Source: DATDRS01 sp035291605 (GTDB taxonomy: Bacteria; Chloroflexota; Anaerolineae; Anaerolineales; UBA6663). Taken from it: a stretch of 26,709 nucleotides of DNA. Location of the stretch: NCBI GenBank assembly GCA_035291605.1, contig DATDRS010000286.1:1-26709 (forward strand), in the 5' to 3' direction. This document shows, piece by piece, positions 14,612 to 22,727 of this stretch. Under the pieces are notes generated by a model. The model was not told where the DNA came from, ran no database searches, and saw only the letters and a list, made by a program, of their open reading frames with translations. Numbering within the stretch: position 1 is the first letter of the stretch; each line of letters opens with the position of its first letter. The position numbers were made by a program, and so were the translations under genes.

Positions 14612-15550
14612 ATGATCAAGAAATTCGGTCTTCTTATCAGCCTATTGGCTTTGACCCTGGCGGCGTGCGGCGCCGCCGCCACCCCCTCCATGCCTCAGGA
14701 CGGAGGGGCCTCCGGCCCGAGCGTTGGCGCGGAGGGGGGCTACGCCGCCGAGGCGCCAGCCGCTACGGCCGCGCCCATGGAAGCCGCGCGCGCGGTTGCT
14801 TACGATGCCGCCAACGCTCAGTCGGCGGTGGTGGGCGACCGGCTCGTCATTAAGAACGCCAACCTCTCCCTGGTCGTGAAAGACCCGGCGGAGGCGGTCG
14901 AGGGCATTTCGGCGCTGGCGGAGAGCCTGGGCGGGTTCGTGGTGAACTCGAACGTCTACCAGACTTCGGTGGATGAGCAGGGCAACAAGATCATGCAGGC
15001 CAATGTTTCCATCCGCGTCCCGGCGGATAAGTTGCAAACCGCGCTTGCGCAGCTCAAAGGGATGGCCGTGGCGGTGAACAGCGAGAACACCTCGGGCGAG
15101 GATGTGACCGCGCAGTACACCGACCTCGAGAGCCGCCTGCGCAACCTGGAGGCCGCCGAAACCCAGCTGCAGAAGATCATGGATCGCGCGACCAAGACCG
15201 AGGACGTGTTGAGCGTCTACAGCCAGTTGATCGCCATCCGCGATCAGATTGAGCAGGTGAAGGGCCAGATGAAGTATTACCGCGAGTCCGCGGCGATGTC
15301 GCTGATCACGCTTGACCTGATCCCGGACGTGCTCAGCCGCCCGCTGGAGGTGGGACGGTGGCAGCCGCAGGGCGTGGCGAAGGAGGCGCTCGAAGCGCTG
15401 GTCGGGGCCTTGCAGGGTATCGCCACAGCATTGATCTGGAGTGTGGTGTATCTCCTGCCCCTCGGGTTGGTGTTCGGACTGCCGGTGTACTTCGGCGTGC
15501 GCTTCGCGGTGCGCAAACTCCGCCGGCCGAAGAGCGCGCCCGCAGCCTGA
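14612..15550 (+). CDS. DUF4349-domain lipoprotein with C-terminal membrane anchor
   Basis: A 312-residue envelope protein. The signal peptide LLISLLALTLAAC is lipidated at Cys 19. A low-complexity Ala/Pro/Gly stretch follows (20-70), and the DUF4349 domain begins near residue 80 (DRLVIKNANLSLVVKDP). It contains a predicted coiled coil (about 170-220, YTDLESRLRNLEAAETQLQ onward) with the family-typical MKYYRESAAMSLITLDL. A transmembrane helix near 270-300 (LIWSVVYLLPLGLVFGLPVYFGV) and a basic tail (KLRRPK) end the protein. Having both a lipid anchor and a C-terminal helix means the domain is tethered at both ends outside the cytoplasm. The function of DUF4349 is not established. A strong terminator follows directly. 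Confidence 0.88.
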   Translation: MIKKFGLLISLLALTLAACGAAATPSMPQDGGASGPSVGAEGGYAAEAPAATAAPMEAARAVAYDAANAQSAVVGDRLVIKNANLSLVVKDPAEAVEGISALAESLGGFVVNSNVYQTSVDEQGNKIMQANVSIRVPADKLQTALAQLKGMAVAVNSENTSGEDVTAQYTDLESRLRNLEAAETQLQKIMDRATKTEDVLSVYSQLIAIRDQIEQVKGQMKYYRESAAMSLITLDLIPDVLSRPLEVGRWQPQGVAKEALEALVGALQGIATALIWSVVYLLPLGLVFGLPVYFGVRFAVRKLRRPKSAPAA

Positions 15551-15570
15551 AAGGCGGCGGCGTAAACAGG

Positions 15571-15602
15571 CAGGGACTCGACGAGAGTCCCTGTTTTATT
15601 TT
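15571..15602 (+). terminator. Intrinsic terminator after the DUF4349 gene
   Basis: A nine-base perfect stem CAGGGACTC (15571-15579) and GAGTCCCTG (15585-15593) has loop GACGA and is followed by TTTTATTTT. This is a classical Rho-independent terminator, so the wecG-like gene downstream needs its own promoter. Confidence 0.9.
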
Positions 15603-15638
15603 CTGGGCAGCGCGGCTTGCACTATACTTGTCTGCAAG

Positions 15639-16397
15639 ATGAGTGAACCGGGCGTTTTGCCTCGTGTAAACATCGTCGGCACGCACATCACTGCTGCGTC
15701 GTTCGAAGTAGCAGTCAGCTGGCTTGCTGAAGCGGTGATGGCCCGCCGGGCCGTTTTTGTCAGCCCGGCCACTGCCTATTCAGTTATGCTCGGTCGTGAG
15801 CGTCCCGACTATCGGGCACACGTCAATCAAGCTGCCTATGTCATAACGGACGGGATGCCGCTGGTTTGGGCAGTGCATTGGCTGGGATATACGGTTGACC
15901 GAGTGCACGGGGATGATTTGATGCTGGCTTGCTGCGAGCGTTTTCCGCACTGGCGACATTTTCTATTGGGCGGCGCGTCGGGGCAACCAGAAAAAGTCGC
16001 GGGAGAGTTGCGCCGCCGTTATCCTGCGATCCGGATTTGCGGCCATTATGCAACCCCCGTTCGCCCTGTACCAGAAGCTGAGACTGCAAATATCATCAAA
16101 GCTATTTATGATACGGAAGCGGAGGTCGTATGGGTCGGGATGGGCACACCAACCCAGGATGACTGGATGGCTGTAAATGTCCCAGCAGTGAAAGTCCCGC
16201 TGATTGGGGTCGGGAGCGTTTTCGACATGCTCGCGGGACGTACTCGCCCTGCGCCCGAGTGGATGAAGCGGAGTGGTTTGCAGTGGCTGTTTCGCTGGAT
16301 GCAGGAACCCCGTCGCCTGACCCGCCGTTATTTACTCTATAATCCCTTGTTTATCTGGCATTTTCTGCTTCAGTATGTGAGAGTAAAGCACTATTGA
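15639..16397 (+). CDS. WecG/TagA/CpsF-family (GT26) glycosyltransferase
   Basis: A 252-residue enzyme that adds a sugar, typically ManNAc or a mannosaminuronate, to an undecaprenyl-linked GlcNAc during surface polysaccharide or teichoic-acid-like assembly. ITDGMPLVW (69-77) carries the conserved Asp-Gly-Met, GDDL (91-94) follows, and VWVGMGTPTQDDWM matches the family GLGxPxQExW element. SGLQWLFRWMQEPRRLTRRYL is the usual basic C-terminal membrane-contact region. I chose ATG 15639 because the family N-terminus begins there; the same frame extends back through the DUF4349 gene without meaning. A TATACT (15623-15628) sits 10 bases upstream, possibly giving a very short leader. It is convergent with the GT2 gene and has lower GC than the genes to its left. 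Confidence 0.9.
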   Translation: MSEPGVLPRVNIVGTHITAASFEVAVSWLAEAVMARRAVFVSPATAYSVMLGRERPDYRAHVNQAAYVITDGMPLVWAVHWLGYTVDRVHGDDLMLACCERFPHWRHFLLGGASGQPEKVAGELRRRYPAIRICGHYATPVRPVPEAETANIIKAIYDTEAEVVWVGMGTPTQDDWMAVNVPAVKVPLIGVGSVFDMLAGRTRPAPEWMKRSGLQWLFRWMQEPRRLTRRYLLYNPLFIWHFLLQYVRVKHY

Positions 16398-16418
16398 TGC
16401 ACACTAACCCAGCTGAAT

Positions 16419-17267
16419 TCAGAAAACACCTTCCCGAAAGAAAGGGCCGGCACTAAAGCGCCACTGGGCCGAAGCGCGGTTATAAATGACGCGGGGCGCA
16501 AAGGGCCATGAAACGATGGTGAACAAGGCCCGCGCCGGGAGTGCAAGCAGACGAATACGGTCGGGCAGTCGGACGCCTATCTCTTTGTAATAGCGATCCA
16601 ATTCGGCGGTCTTCTGTTTCGGCTGGTAACGGTAGGCCGCGAGGATGGAAGCTACCGTTACCAAATCCGCATGGGCGGCAAAGCGTCGCCATAAATCATA
16701 ATCTAGAGAAAAATACCTCCAGGGGTCAAGCCGTGCACCCACTCGTTCCCATAGATTACGTCGCCAAAAGGTACCCTCCTGCCGGATGAAACCCAGCGCC
16801 CGGCCGTGATACCATCCGCGCTGGATGAATGGGCGAAATCGCCCGGTGGTCGGTAAACCAATCTCGGCCAGTCGCCCGCTGGCGTCTATGTTCGCGGGGA
16901 GGCCGGTGAGCCAGACGATTTCTGGAAACCGCGCCAGGGTCTCGCCGATCAGTGGCAGTGCTCCAGGCAGGAGCACGTCATCGCTGTTGAGCCATGTGAG
17001 CACTTCACCTGTAGCGCGCGCGAACCCGGCGTTGAGCGCGGCTGCCTGGCCTTCGTCGGGTTGGCTCTGCCAGTAGGCCAAGTGTGAAGCATAGCGTTCT
17101 ATAATCTCCTGGCTCCCATCTTTTGAGCCTCCATCCATTAAGATCACTTCGAGGTTAGGATAGCCTTGATCCAACACCGAACACAGGGTCGCCTCAAGAT
17201 ATTCAGCCTGATTGTATGAGGGTATGATGATTGAGATGCGCGGGAAGGTGGTTTTAGGGGATGGCAT
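16419..17267 (-). CDS. GT2-family glycosyltransferase
   Basis: A 282-residue GT-A fold transferase of the WcaA/WcaE type. ISIIIPSYNQAEYL (11-24) begins the nucleotide-binding half, DGGSKDGS (45-52) and QPDEGQAAALNAG (69-81) are typical, and NSDD (94-97) stands in the DxD position that binds the metal and nucleotide-sugar. WRRFAAHADLV and a YRYQPKQKTAE region follow. The C-terminus has a short hydrophobic part (LLALPARALFTIVSWPF) that may touch the membrane. It is last of the minus-strand polysaccharide series and lies 138 bases after the GT4 gene, separated by an inverted repeat. The donor and acceptor sugars are unknown. Confidence 0.9.
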   Translation of the reverse strand: MPSPKTTFPRISIIIPSYNQAEYLEATLCSVLDQGYPNLEVILMDGGSKDGSQEIIERYASHLAYWQSQPDEGQAAALNAGFARATGEVLTWLNSDDVLLPGALPLIGETLARFPEIVWLTGLPANIDASGRLAEIGLPTTGRFRPFIQRGWYHGRALGFIRQEGTFWRRNLWERVGARLDPWRYFSLDYDLWRRFAAHADLVTVASILAAYRYQPKQKTAELDRYYKEIGVRLPDRIRLLALPARALFTIVSWPFAPRVIYNRASAQWRFSAGPFFREGVF

Positions 17268-17310
17268 AGCCTACGGCGTAAATGAACAGGTTTTTGGTCG
17301 TCGTCCGGTT

Positions 17311-17410
17311 TAGAGAGTGTCCTCAAACGCTCCCCAACCGCGTCCCCGCGGCTGGCCGAAGGGTCCGCGAGGACGCGGACTTTGAGCGAGTTTGAGGACG
17401 CTTTCTTAGA
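17311..17410. repeat. Large imperfect inverted repeat with inner palindromes
   Basis: The left arm (17311-17352, including GTGTCCTCAAACGCTC and CCGCGTCCCCGCGG) is complementary to the right arm (17362-17410, including GAGCGAGTTTGAGGACGC and CCGCGAGGACGCGG) over about 45 bases with few mismatches and small gaps. Each arm holds its own CCGCG...CGCGG palindrome. The right arm includes the GT4 stop codon (TAA, complement of 17406-17408). It could fold as a long hairpin acting as a terminator or mRNA stabiliser between GT4 and GT2, or be a miniature mobile element. Confidence 0.6.
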
Positions 17411-18533
17411 GTGCGCGTTGCAAAGTGTGATAAACCCCTAGTATCTGCCGGGCTGTATTATCCCAGGAATAGAGCTTGGTTCGCTCTAAACCGTAGTGCA
17501 TGCGCTCAGAAGTCTGTCCCTCTACCAAGGTGGTATCTAAAGCATGGGCTAGGCCCTCCCGGTCAGACAACTGGAAGTAAAAGGGATATTCCCCAGCCAC
17601 TTCCATAGTGGATGGGATGCGTGAGGCAATCACCGGGCAACCACACGCCATCGCTTCTAGCAGTGGAATGCCGAAACCCTCGTACAGGGACGGATAGATA
17701 AAAGCCGCGGCTTGATTATAAAGAACACAGAGATGCTGGTCGTCAAGATTTTGGTACAAATGCACGCGATCAGCAACCCCTAATTGCGCCAGCATTTGCT
17801 TCTCCTGAGCTGTCCAGTTTTTGCCAACAACGACGACCCCCACCTTTTTCTGACCGGGCCAGGTGCTGTAGGCGTGGAGAAAGCCTGTGAAGTTTTTGTA
17901 GTGCTGCCGATCACCGATATAGAGAAAAAACGGTTTATTGACCAGAGGCGGGAGAGTGTGGCGGACATCGCCTAGGCGAGTGAACTGCGAGCTGTGGGCT
18001 AGAGGAATAGTGTGCATCCTGGTGGCATCTATTCCATAGACCTGTTGCGCGTCCTGGCGGCTCGTGTCAGAGATGCAAATCAGGGCGTCCGCCGACACGA
18101 TGCAGTGGCGTTTCTGTTTTCTAAACCGTTCGTGCCCCGCACCCTGGAAGAGATGCGGTAGGCGCTCGTGGATCATATCCGCGATCGTGACGACGCGCGG
18201 CCCCTCCCACGGTTCCAGCAGGGTGTAATACGTCGAGTGCCATAGCCAGCCTTTGGCATCACCCAGCCAGCGGCGCTGCAAAAACGCCCGGGCTTGCAAG
18301 CTGACCGCCCACCAGAACCGGCCAGGCCGAAGCAGGGCGTCAATGGGAAAAAGCCTTTGATGGAAGATGCGCGGGTGGGCCGGGACAGGCTGCCTGAGCC
18401 GGCCGGAGGTCAGCACCGTCACTTGAAGCGAGGCGTCCATCGCGCACATGCGGGAGAGAATTTCGTTGTAGAGGCGCGACAGGCCGCCGTGCGCCTGGAA
18501 TTGATAGATGAGGCTGTCGACGATGACTTTCAT
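17406..18533 (-). CDS. GT4-family glycosyltransferase
   Basis: A 375-residue GT-B fold transferase of the mannosyltransferase type. The N-terminal acceptor domain starts MKVIVDSLIYQFQAHGGLSRLYNEI with the Gly-Gly-(Leu)-Ser loop. A hinge (FFLYIGDRQHYKNFTGFLHAY) leads to the donor domain. The E-x7-E element is EGFGIPLLE (285-293), followed by AMACGCPVIAS. Such enzymes use GDP-mannose, UDP-sugars or GDP-fucose to extend O-antigen-like chains. It is preceded by the methyltransferase gene with a 24-base gap. Its 3' end, including the stop codon, lies in a large inverted repeat. Its GC is lower than that of the housekeeping genes in the window. Confidence 0.92.
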   Translation of the reverse strand: MKVIVDSLIYQFQAHGGLSRLYNEILSRMCAMDASLQVTVLTSGRLRQPVPAHPRIFHQRLFPIDALLRPGRFWWAVSLQARAFLQRRWLGDAKGWLWHSTYYTLLEPWEGPRVVTIADMIHERLPHLFQGAGHERFRKQKRHCIVSADALICISDTSRQDAQQVYGIDATRMHTIPLAHSSQFTRLGDVRHTLPPLVNKPFFLYIGDRQHYKNFTGFLHAYSTWPGQKKVGVVVVGKNWTAQEKQMLAQLGVADRVHLYQNLDDQHLCVLYNQAAAFIYPSLYEGFGIPLLEAMACGCPVIASRIPSTMEVAGEYPFYFQLSDREGLAHALDTTLVEGQTSERMHYGLERTKLYSWDNTARQILGVYHTLQRAL

Positions 18534-18557
18534 TGCGAATGCCAGAGAGGGCGAGCC

Positions 18558-19334
18558 TCACTCCAAATCGCGGCCCGTCACCTGCCGATAGTCTGTGGGG
18601 ATCAACGAGGCCCGGCGGAAGAAAACCTCCAGCAGCAAGGCGGCCTTCGAGCGCGCGACAATTTGGAAGGCGATAGGCGGCAGCCGCTTTTCAGTGAACA
18701 GGTGCAGCTGCCGGCCATCCGAATATAAATTCAGGCCGAATCTTTGCGCGATCAACGCTAAGGACTTGCGGGTGTAGAGGGCGACGTGCTGGCCGTGGTC
18801 GAGGCCGTAGTACCACCACGCATCGGGCTTAGGGTTGTGCGGCGGCATGAGTTGGGTGCTGAACAGGATATTGTTCGAGAAGCGTAAAATACCCTCGGCG
18901 TCCTCCAGCGGATTGACAAAGTGTTCGAAAACTTCAAAAGCGGTGGCCAGTTCATATTGGCCGAAGCCCTCGGCTTCAAACTCTTTGGCGAAAAGATTGG
19001 GACAGAACTTGTCAAAGCGGTAAAAGTCAAGCCCCGCGTCTCGCATGAGGCGGACAAACAGGCCGTAGCCTCCGCCGTAATCTATGAATCGCGCGTTGGG
19101 ATGGAAGAAGGAACAGATGACTACCTTCGAGATTTTAGATAGTCTGATATTCCGTTGCACCAGGCCAATATCCGAATCGTTGATCGCTTCGGCATAGACT
19201 TCGTTCAGCCAGTAGGGCGTCTCAGTCTGGGTGAAACCGCACTGCGGGCATTGAAAATACTGCACCGGGTATTTTTCAAGCAGGCGGGCCATGGCGAACC
19301 GATCGGTGGCGCAGGAGCAGATTTTGCAGAGCAT
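18558..19334 (-). CDS. Class I SAM-dependent methyltransferase with N-terminal cysteine pairs
   Basis: A 258-residue protein. It begins with two CxxC pairs (C3/C6 and C29/C32), a zinc-binding arrangement seen in sugar C-methyltransferases and related Methyltransf_12/23 proteins of polysaccharide clusters. The SAM-binding glycine loop is FIDYGGGYGLF (83-93), and AFEVFEHFVNPLED serves as motif II. YGLDHGQHVALYTRKSL is also family-typical. The likely role is methylation of a sugar or sugar nucleotide in the glycan made by this cluster, in the cytoplasm; the substrate is not determinable. It lies between the flippase (54-base gap) and the GT4 gene. Confidence 0.85.
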   Translation of the reverse strand: MLCKICSCATDRFAMARLLEKYPVQYFQCPQCGFTQTETPYWLNEVYAEAINDSDIGLVQRNIRLSKISKVVICSFFHPNARFIDYGGGYGLFVRLMRDAGLDFYRFDKFCPNLFAKEFEAEGFGQYELATAFEVFEHFVNPLEDAEGILRFSNNILFSTQLMPPHNPKPDAWWYYGLDHGQHVALYTRKSLALIAQRFGLNLYSDGRQLHLFTEKRLPPIAFQIVARSKAALLLEVFFRRASLIPTDYRQVTGRDLE

Positions 19335-19388
19335 ATCTTTGGGCGTTATGGCAGCCGCTTGACGGCCGAGTCTGCAAAGTCCACTGAG

Positions 19389-20819
19389 TCAGGTTGCGTG
19401 CGCCTGGCTGGCCCTCTGCGACAGGGTGGACAGCAACCTGGGAATAACAACAAGACACGGAATTGCCACGCAGATCGCATACGCAATGAGGGTTCCCCAA
19501 ACAATGCCTGGCGTTCCTATCAGGCGGGCCAAAAGGACTTTCATGACAAGGGCGCTGACCGCCATCACCGTCGCCATCACCGCCTGGAACTTTATGAGAC
19601 CAACCCCGTTGAGAAACATAGCCACCGCACTCCCCAGCGCCTGCATGACCATCCATATTCCCAGCCCCAGCAAGAGCAGGAACGACGGAGTAACGTTCGG
19701 CCCGACCCACAGTTTCACGACCCGGGCGCCAAACAGAGTCAGAAGAATTGAGGCCGGGCCGGTAATCACCACTACCAGCGCCAGCGACCAGCCCAGCGCG
19801 CGCCTGACCCACGCCATATCCCCGCGCGCGATCGCCTCGCCATAAGCGGGCCAGAGGGGACTCAAGCCCATGAGCAACAGGATGGGCGCGATATTGAACA
19901 TCTGCGCCGGGACGGAATACTGGGCGACCGCGTCCGGCCCCACAACTTGAGCGGCGACGAGGTTGTCGGACGAAAAAACCAGGGCGGCGGCAAGCTGGAG
20001 GACGAAGAAGAGAAAGCCCAGCCGCATGATTTTTCCCGTCGCCTCGCCAGTCACATACTGCCACCTTGGTCGCAGCCAGGGGCGCGTGCCCCAGAACAAA
20101 ACACCGCTGTTCAACAAGGCGGCCAGCGCGGGCGCACCTGCCCGCGCCAACACGAGCCAGGGCAGTCCGGCTTTCAGGTATACCGCCAGCACGACGCCTC
20201 CCAGCCCCAGCAGATGGCCGAGGCCTTCCCACAGGCTGTTGATAAACCCTTCCTGATAACCCAGTTGGACTCGCTGAGAGACACCTAAAGGCATGCTGGC
20301 GAAAAAGAGGCTGACAAAGATCGCCGTGGCCAGGCCGGCTTCGGCGACGGCTGTAGGGGATGAGACGTTGAACACGCGCGGCCAGGGCGTCGAGGGGTAG
20401 ATGATCGCGAAGCCAATGGCGAGCAACCCGGCGAGACCGGAGAGGGCAAAGAACCCGCTTGAGACGTATCGCAGGGCTGCCTCGCGGTCATCTTTACCGT
20501 GCGCTTCAGACACGGCGTTCAGCAAGCCATTACCCATTCCCAGGTCGGCGAACGCCAGCATGGTGAAAAAGGAGTTGATCGTCATCCACAGCGCGTACCG
20601 CTCGGTTCCCAGATAGTCGAGCGTCAGCGGCACCGAAATGAGCGTCGCCAAGATCGACACGCCCCGAGCCGCGGCCGAGGCCAGCGTCGTCAGGAATATG
20701 CGGCGGTATCGCTCTTGGGATCGTTCCTGAGGAGTGCTGGGATCGAAAGGCCTCAGCCGCACGACGAATGCGGCTTTCCTGGCTTGGGTCAATAGCAAGT
20801 CGAACAAGTCTCTCGCCAA
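19389..20819 (-). CDS. Wzx-like polysaccharide flippase (MOP superfamily)
   Basis: A 476-residue membrane protein with about twelve hydrophobic segments. After a 40-residue charged N-terminus it begins TLASAAARGVSILATLISVPLTLDYLGTERYALWMTINSF, the standard start of the oligosaccharide flippase/polysaccharide biosynthesis family. FADLGMGNGLLNAVSEAHGKDD is the conserved loop after helix 2-3. It is expected to flip undecaprenyl-linked repeat units to the outer face of the membrane. It lies between the GDP-fucose synthase-like gene (69 bases upstream, no recognisable signal in the gap) and the methyltransferase. No Wzy polymerase or ligase is visible in the window, so the assembly genes are incomplete here. 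Confidence 0.9.
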   Translation of the reverse strand: MARDLFDLLLTQARKAAFVVRLRPFDPSTPQERSQERYRRIFLTTLASAAARGVSILATLISVPLTLDYLGTERYALWMTINSFFTMLAFADLGMGNGLLNAVSEAHGKDDREAALRYVSSGFFALSGLAGLLAIGFAIIYPSTPWPRVFNVSSPTAVAEAGLATAIFVSLFFASMPLGVSQRVQLGYQEGFINSLWEGLGHLLGLGGVVLAVYLKAGLPWLVLARAGAPALAALLNSGVLFWGTRPWLRPRWQYVTGEATGKIMRLGFLFFVLQLAAALVFSSDNLVAAQVVGPDAVAQYSVPAQMFNIAPILLLMGLSPLWPAYGEAIARGDMAWVRRALGWSLALVVVITGPASILLTLFGARVVKLWVGPNVTPSFLLLLGLGIWMVMQALGSAVAMFLNGVGLIKFQAVMATVMAVSALVMKVLLARLIGTPGIVWGTLIAYAICVAIPCLVVIPRLLSTLSQRASQAHAT

Positions 20820-20888
20820 TCACTAAGGTTGGACTATCAGCGCGCGTGACTGAGCCAGTTCAGGCTTCTGGGGTGCTCCGGGCAGATC

Positions 20889-21842
20889 TCATGGTCTGTG
20901 CTCCCCCTGGCTCAAATACCATTCCACTGTGCGGCGCAGGCCCTCGGGGAAACCAATGCTGGCTTTGAACCCAAATTCGTGTTCCGCCCGGCGGGTATCC
21001 AGCTTGCGGCGCGGCTGGCCGTTGGGCTTGGAGGCGTCCCAGACGATCCGGCCCGCAAAACCGGTGGCCTGGGCAATCGCGTGAACCAAGTCTTTGATGC
21101 TGATCTCAAAGGCGCTACCGAGGTTGACCGGGTCGCTGCACTCGTACTGCCCGGCCGCCAAGCAAATCCCTTCCGCCGCATCTTCCACGTACAGGAACTC
21201 GCGGGTAGGCGAGCCATCGCCCCAGACGACGACTTCAGGTTCCGCGCGCGTCCGCGCATCCACGCACTTCTTGATCAGCGCCGGGATGACGTGCGAAGTC
21301 GCCGGATCAAAGTTGTCGCCCGGCCCGTAGAGATTGACCGGGAGCAGGAAGATCGCGTTGAAACCGTATTCCTGGCGGTAAGCCTGCGACTGGACCAGGA
21401 GCATTTTCTTAGCCAGGCCGTAGGGGGCGTTGGTTTCCTCGGGATAGCCGTTCCACAAGTCGTCTTCCTGGAAGGGGACAGGGGTGAACTTGGGATAGGC
21501 GCAGACCGTCCCGAGGCTCACGAACTTTTCGACCCCGGCCTGCCAGGCCGCGTGCAGCAGTTGCACGCCCATCATCAGGTTGTCATAGAAGAATTCGGCA
21601 GGATGATCGCGGTTAGCGCCGATCCCGCCGACGACGCCGGCCGCGTGGATGACCAGATGCGGCCGCGCCTCCCGATAGAGGCGGTGGATGTTCGCCATCT
21701 CCCGCAAATCGTAATCGGCCTTGCGAGGGACAAAAATATCGGAACACCCTCGCGCCTGAAGCCGGGCGACAATGTGCCGCCCGAGGAATCCCGCCCCGCC
21801 GGTGACCGCCACCCGTTTTGACGACCAATCGAACTCAGACAT
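20889..21842 (-). CDS. fcl: GDP-L-fucose synthase-like epimerase/reductase
   Basis: A 317-residue short-chain dehydrogenase that would convert GDP-4-keto-6-deoxy-mannose to GDP-L-fucose using NADPH. GGAGFLG (15-21) binds the cofactor. HAAGVVGGIGANRDHPAEFFYDNLMM is the hallmark of the Fcl/WcaG subgroup. The catalytic Tyr 141 and Lys 145 are in APYGLAKK, and TREFLYVEDAAEGI follows. The partner GDP-mannose 4,6-dehydratase (gmd) is not in the window and must lie elsewhere if the pathway operates; another GDP-sugar is possible. It is the first gene of the minus-strand polysaccharide series and has a good promoter upstream. Confidence 0.9.
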   Translation of the reverse strand: MSEFDWSSKRVAVTGGAGFLGRHIVARLQARGCSDIFVPRKADYDLREMANIHRLYREARPHLVIHAAGVVGGIGANRDHPAEFFYDNLMMGVQLLHAAWQAGVEKFVSLGTVCAYPKFTPVPFQEDDLWNGYPEETNAPYGLAKKMLLVQSQAYRQEYGFNAIFLLPVNLYGPGDNFDPATSHVIPALIKKCVDARTRAEPEVVVWGDGSPTREFLYVEDAAEGICLAAGQYECSDPVNLGSAFEISIKDLVHAIAQATGFAGRIVWDASKPNGQPRRKLDTRRAEHEFGFKASIGFPEGLRRTVEWYLSQGEHRP

Positions 21843-21864
21843 GAAACATGCTCCCGGATTGCGT

Positions 21865-21879
21865 AGACCTGATAGGTCT
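21865..21879. promoter_or_regulatory. Dyad AGACCT-GAT-AGGTCT at the fcl transcription start
   Basis: A six-base perfect inverted repeat with an odd spacer, lying just downstream of the fcl -10 box, so it covers the predicted transcription start. It could be an operator or a small 5' hairpin; it may also be a copy of a common short intergenic palindrome. No function is shown. Confidence 0.4.
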
Positions 21880-21883
21880 GCGG

Positions 21884-21911
21884 ATTATAACCTGTCCTCA
21901 AGCGGGGGCAA
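21884..21911 (-). promoter_or_regulatory. Promoter of the polysaccharide gene series (fcl onward)
   Basis: On the minus strand, TTGCCC (21906-21911), a 16-base spacer and a perfect TATAAT (21884-21889). Transcription would start near 21877, with a 35-base leader. Confidence 0.6.
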
Positions 21912-21931
21912 TGAAGTGGAAGTCAGGGGGA

Positions 21932-21959
21932 GTAGGGGGCGGCAGCTGCCGCCCCCTAC
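21932..21959. repeat. Perfect 28-bp GC-rich palindrome
   Basis: GTAGGGGGCGGCAG is followed at once by its exact reverse complement CTGCCGCCCCCTAC. It lies 12 bases after the end of the riboflavin-type ABC operon and upstream of the fcl promoter. It can form a very stable hairpin that would stop or protect the ABC transcript, but there is no T-run, so it is not a standard intrinsic terminator. It resembles short REP-like elements. Confidence 0.8.
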
Positions 21960-21971
21960 CCAGCGCGGGAA

Positions 21972-22727
21972 CTAGCCAATCGCCTGCCGGATTTGTTGGG
22001 CCAGCGCGCCAAACTCAGCGCTATACTCCATCGCCATGTAGCGCGGGCGGGGTAGGGGCACGTCGAGGGCGAGGCGGATCTGCCCCGGCCGGGGGCTGAG
22101 CACCAGGACGCGGTCGGCCAGCAGCAGCGCCTCGGGGATGGAGTGCGTGACCATCACCACCGTTTTCCGGCGCGCCTCCCAGATGCGGAGCAGTTCGCCG
22201 CCCATGCGTTCGCGCGTCAGCGCGTCGAGTGAGCCAAACGGCTCGTCGAGCAGCAGCACGTCCGGGTTATGAACCAAAGCCCGCGCAATCGCCACGCGCT
22301 GCTCCATCCCGCCGGACAGGTCGCGCGGCAGGCTCTGCTCGAAACCGCGCAGGCCCACGAGGTCAATCAACTCCTGGGCCCGCCGCCGGGCCTCGGCCGG
22401 CGCCACGTGCTGCAATTCGAGCGGCAGGGTGACGTTCGCCAGCACGGTGCGCCACGGCATCAGGTTGGCCTTTTGAAACACAAACCCGATGCGGCGGCGG
22501 GGAGCGACCAGCGGCGCCCCCTCAAAAAAGACCTGCCCCGCCGTAGGCGCGAGCAGCCCGGCCAGCAACCGGAGCAGGGTGCTCTTGCCGCATCCCGACG
22601 GCCCGACGAGGCACACAAACTCCTGCGGGCCGACCGCGAAGCTCACGTGCTCCAGCGCGGGCAACCCGCCATTGTGGTTGGGATAGATATGTGTGAGGCG
22701 CTCGGCGACGAGGATGGGGGTAGTCAT
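21972..22727 (-). CDS. ABC transporter ATP-binding protein, RibZ-like (putative riboflavin importer)
   Basis: A 251-residue ATPase of the nitrate/sulfonate/taurine (SsuB/TauB/ThiZ) subfamily. Walker A is GPSGCGKST (42-50), the Q-loop is FVFQKANLMPWRT, the signature is LSGGMEQRV (137-145), and Walker B is LLLDEP (158-163) with a D-loop at GSLD. I chose ATG 22725-22727: the family N-terminus begins there and its A overlaps the last base of the preceding TAA (TAATG), showing translational coupling. The open frame to 22859 runs into the binding-protein gene. As third gene of the FMN-riboswitch operon it should energise the permease encoded at 23733-24542. Confidence 0.9.
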   Translation of the reverse strand: MTTPILVAERLTHIYPNHNGGLPALEHVSFAVGPQEFVCLVGPSGCGKSTLLRLLAGLLAPTAGQVFFEGAPLVAPRRRIGFVFQKANLMPWRTVLANVTLPLELQHVAPAEARRRAQELIDLVGLRGFEQSLPRDLSGGMEQRVAIARALVHNPDVLLLDEPFGSLDALTRERMGGELLRIWEARRKTVVMVTHSIPEALLLADRVLVLSPRPGQIRLALDVPLPRPRYMAMEYSAEFGALAQQIRQAIG

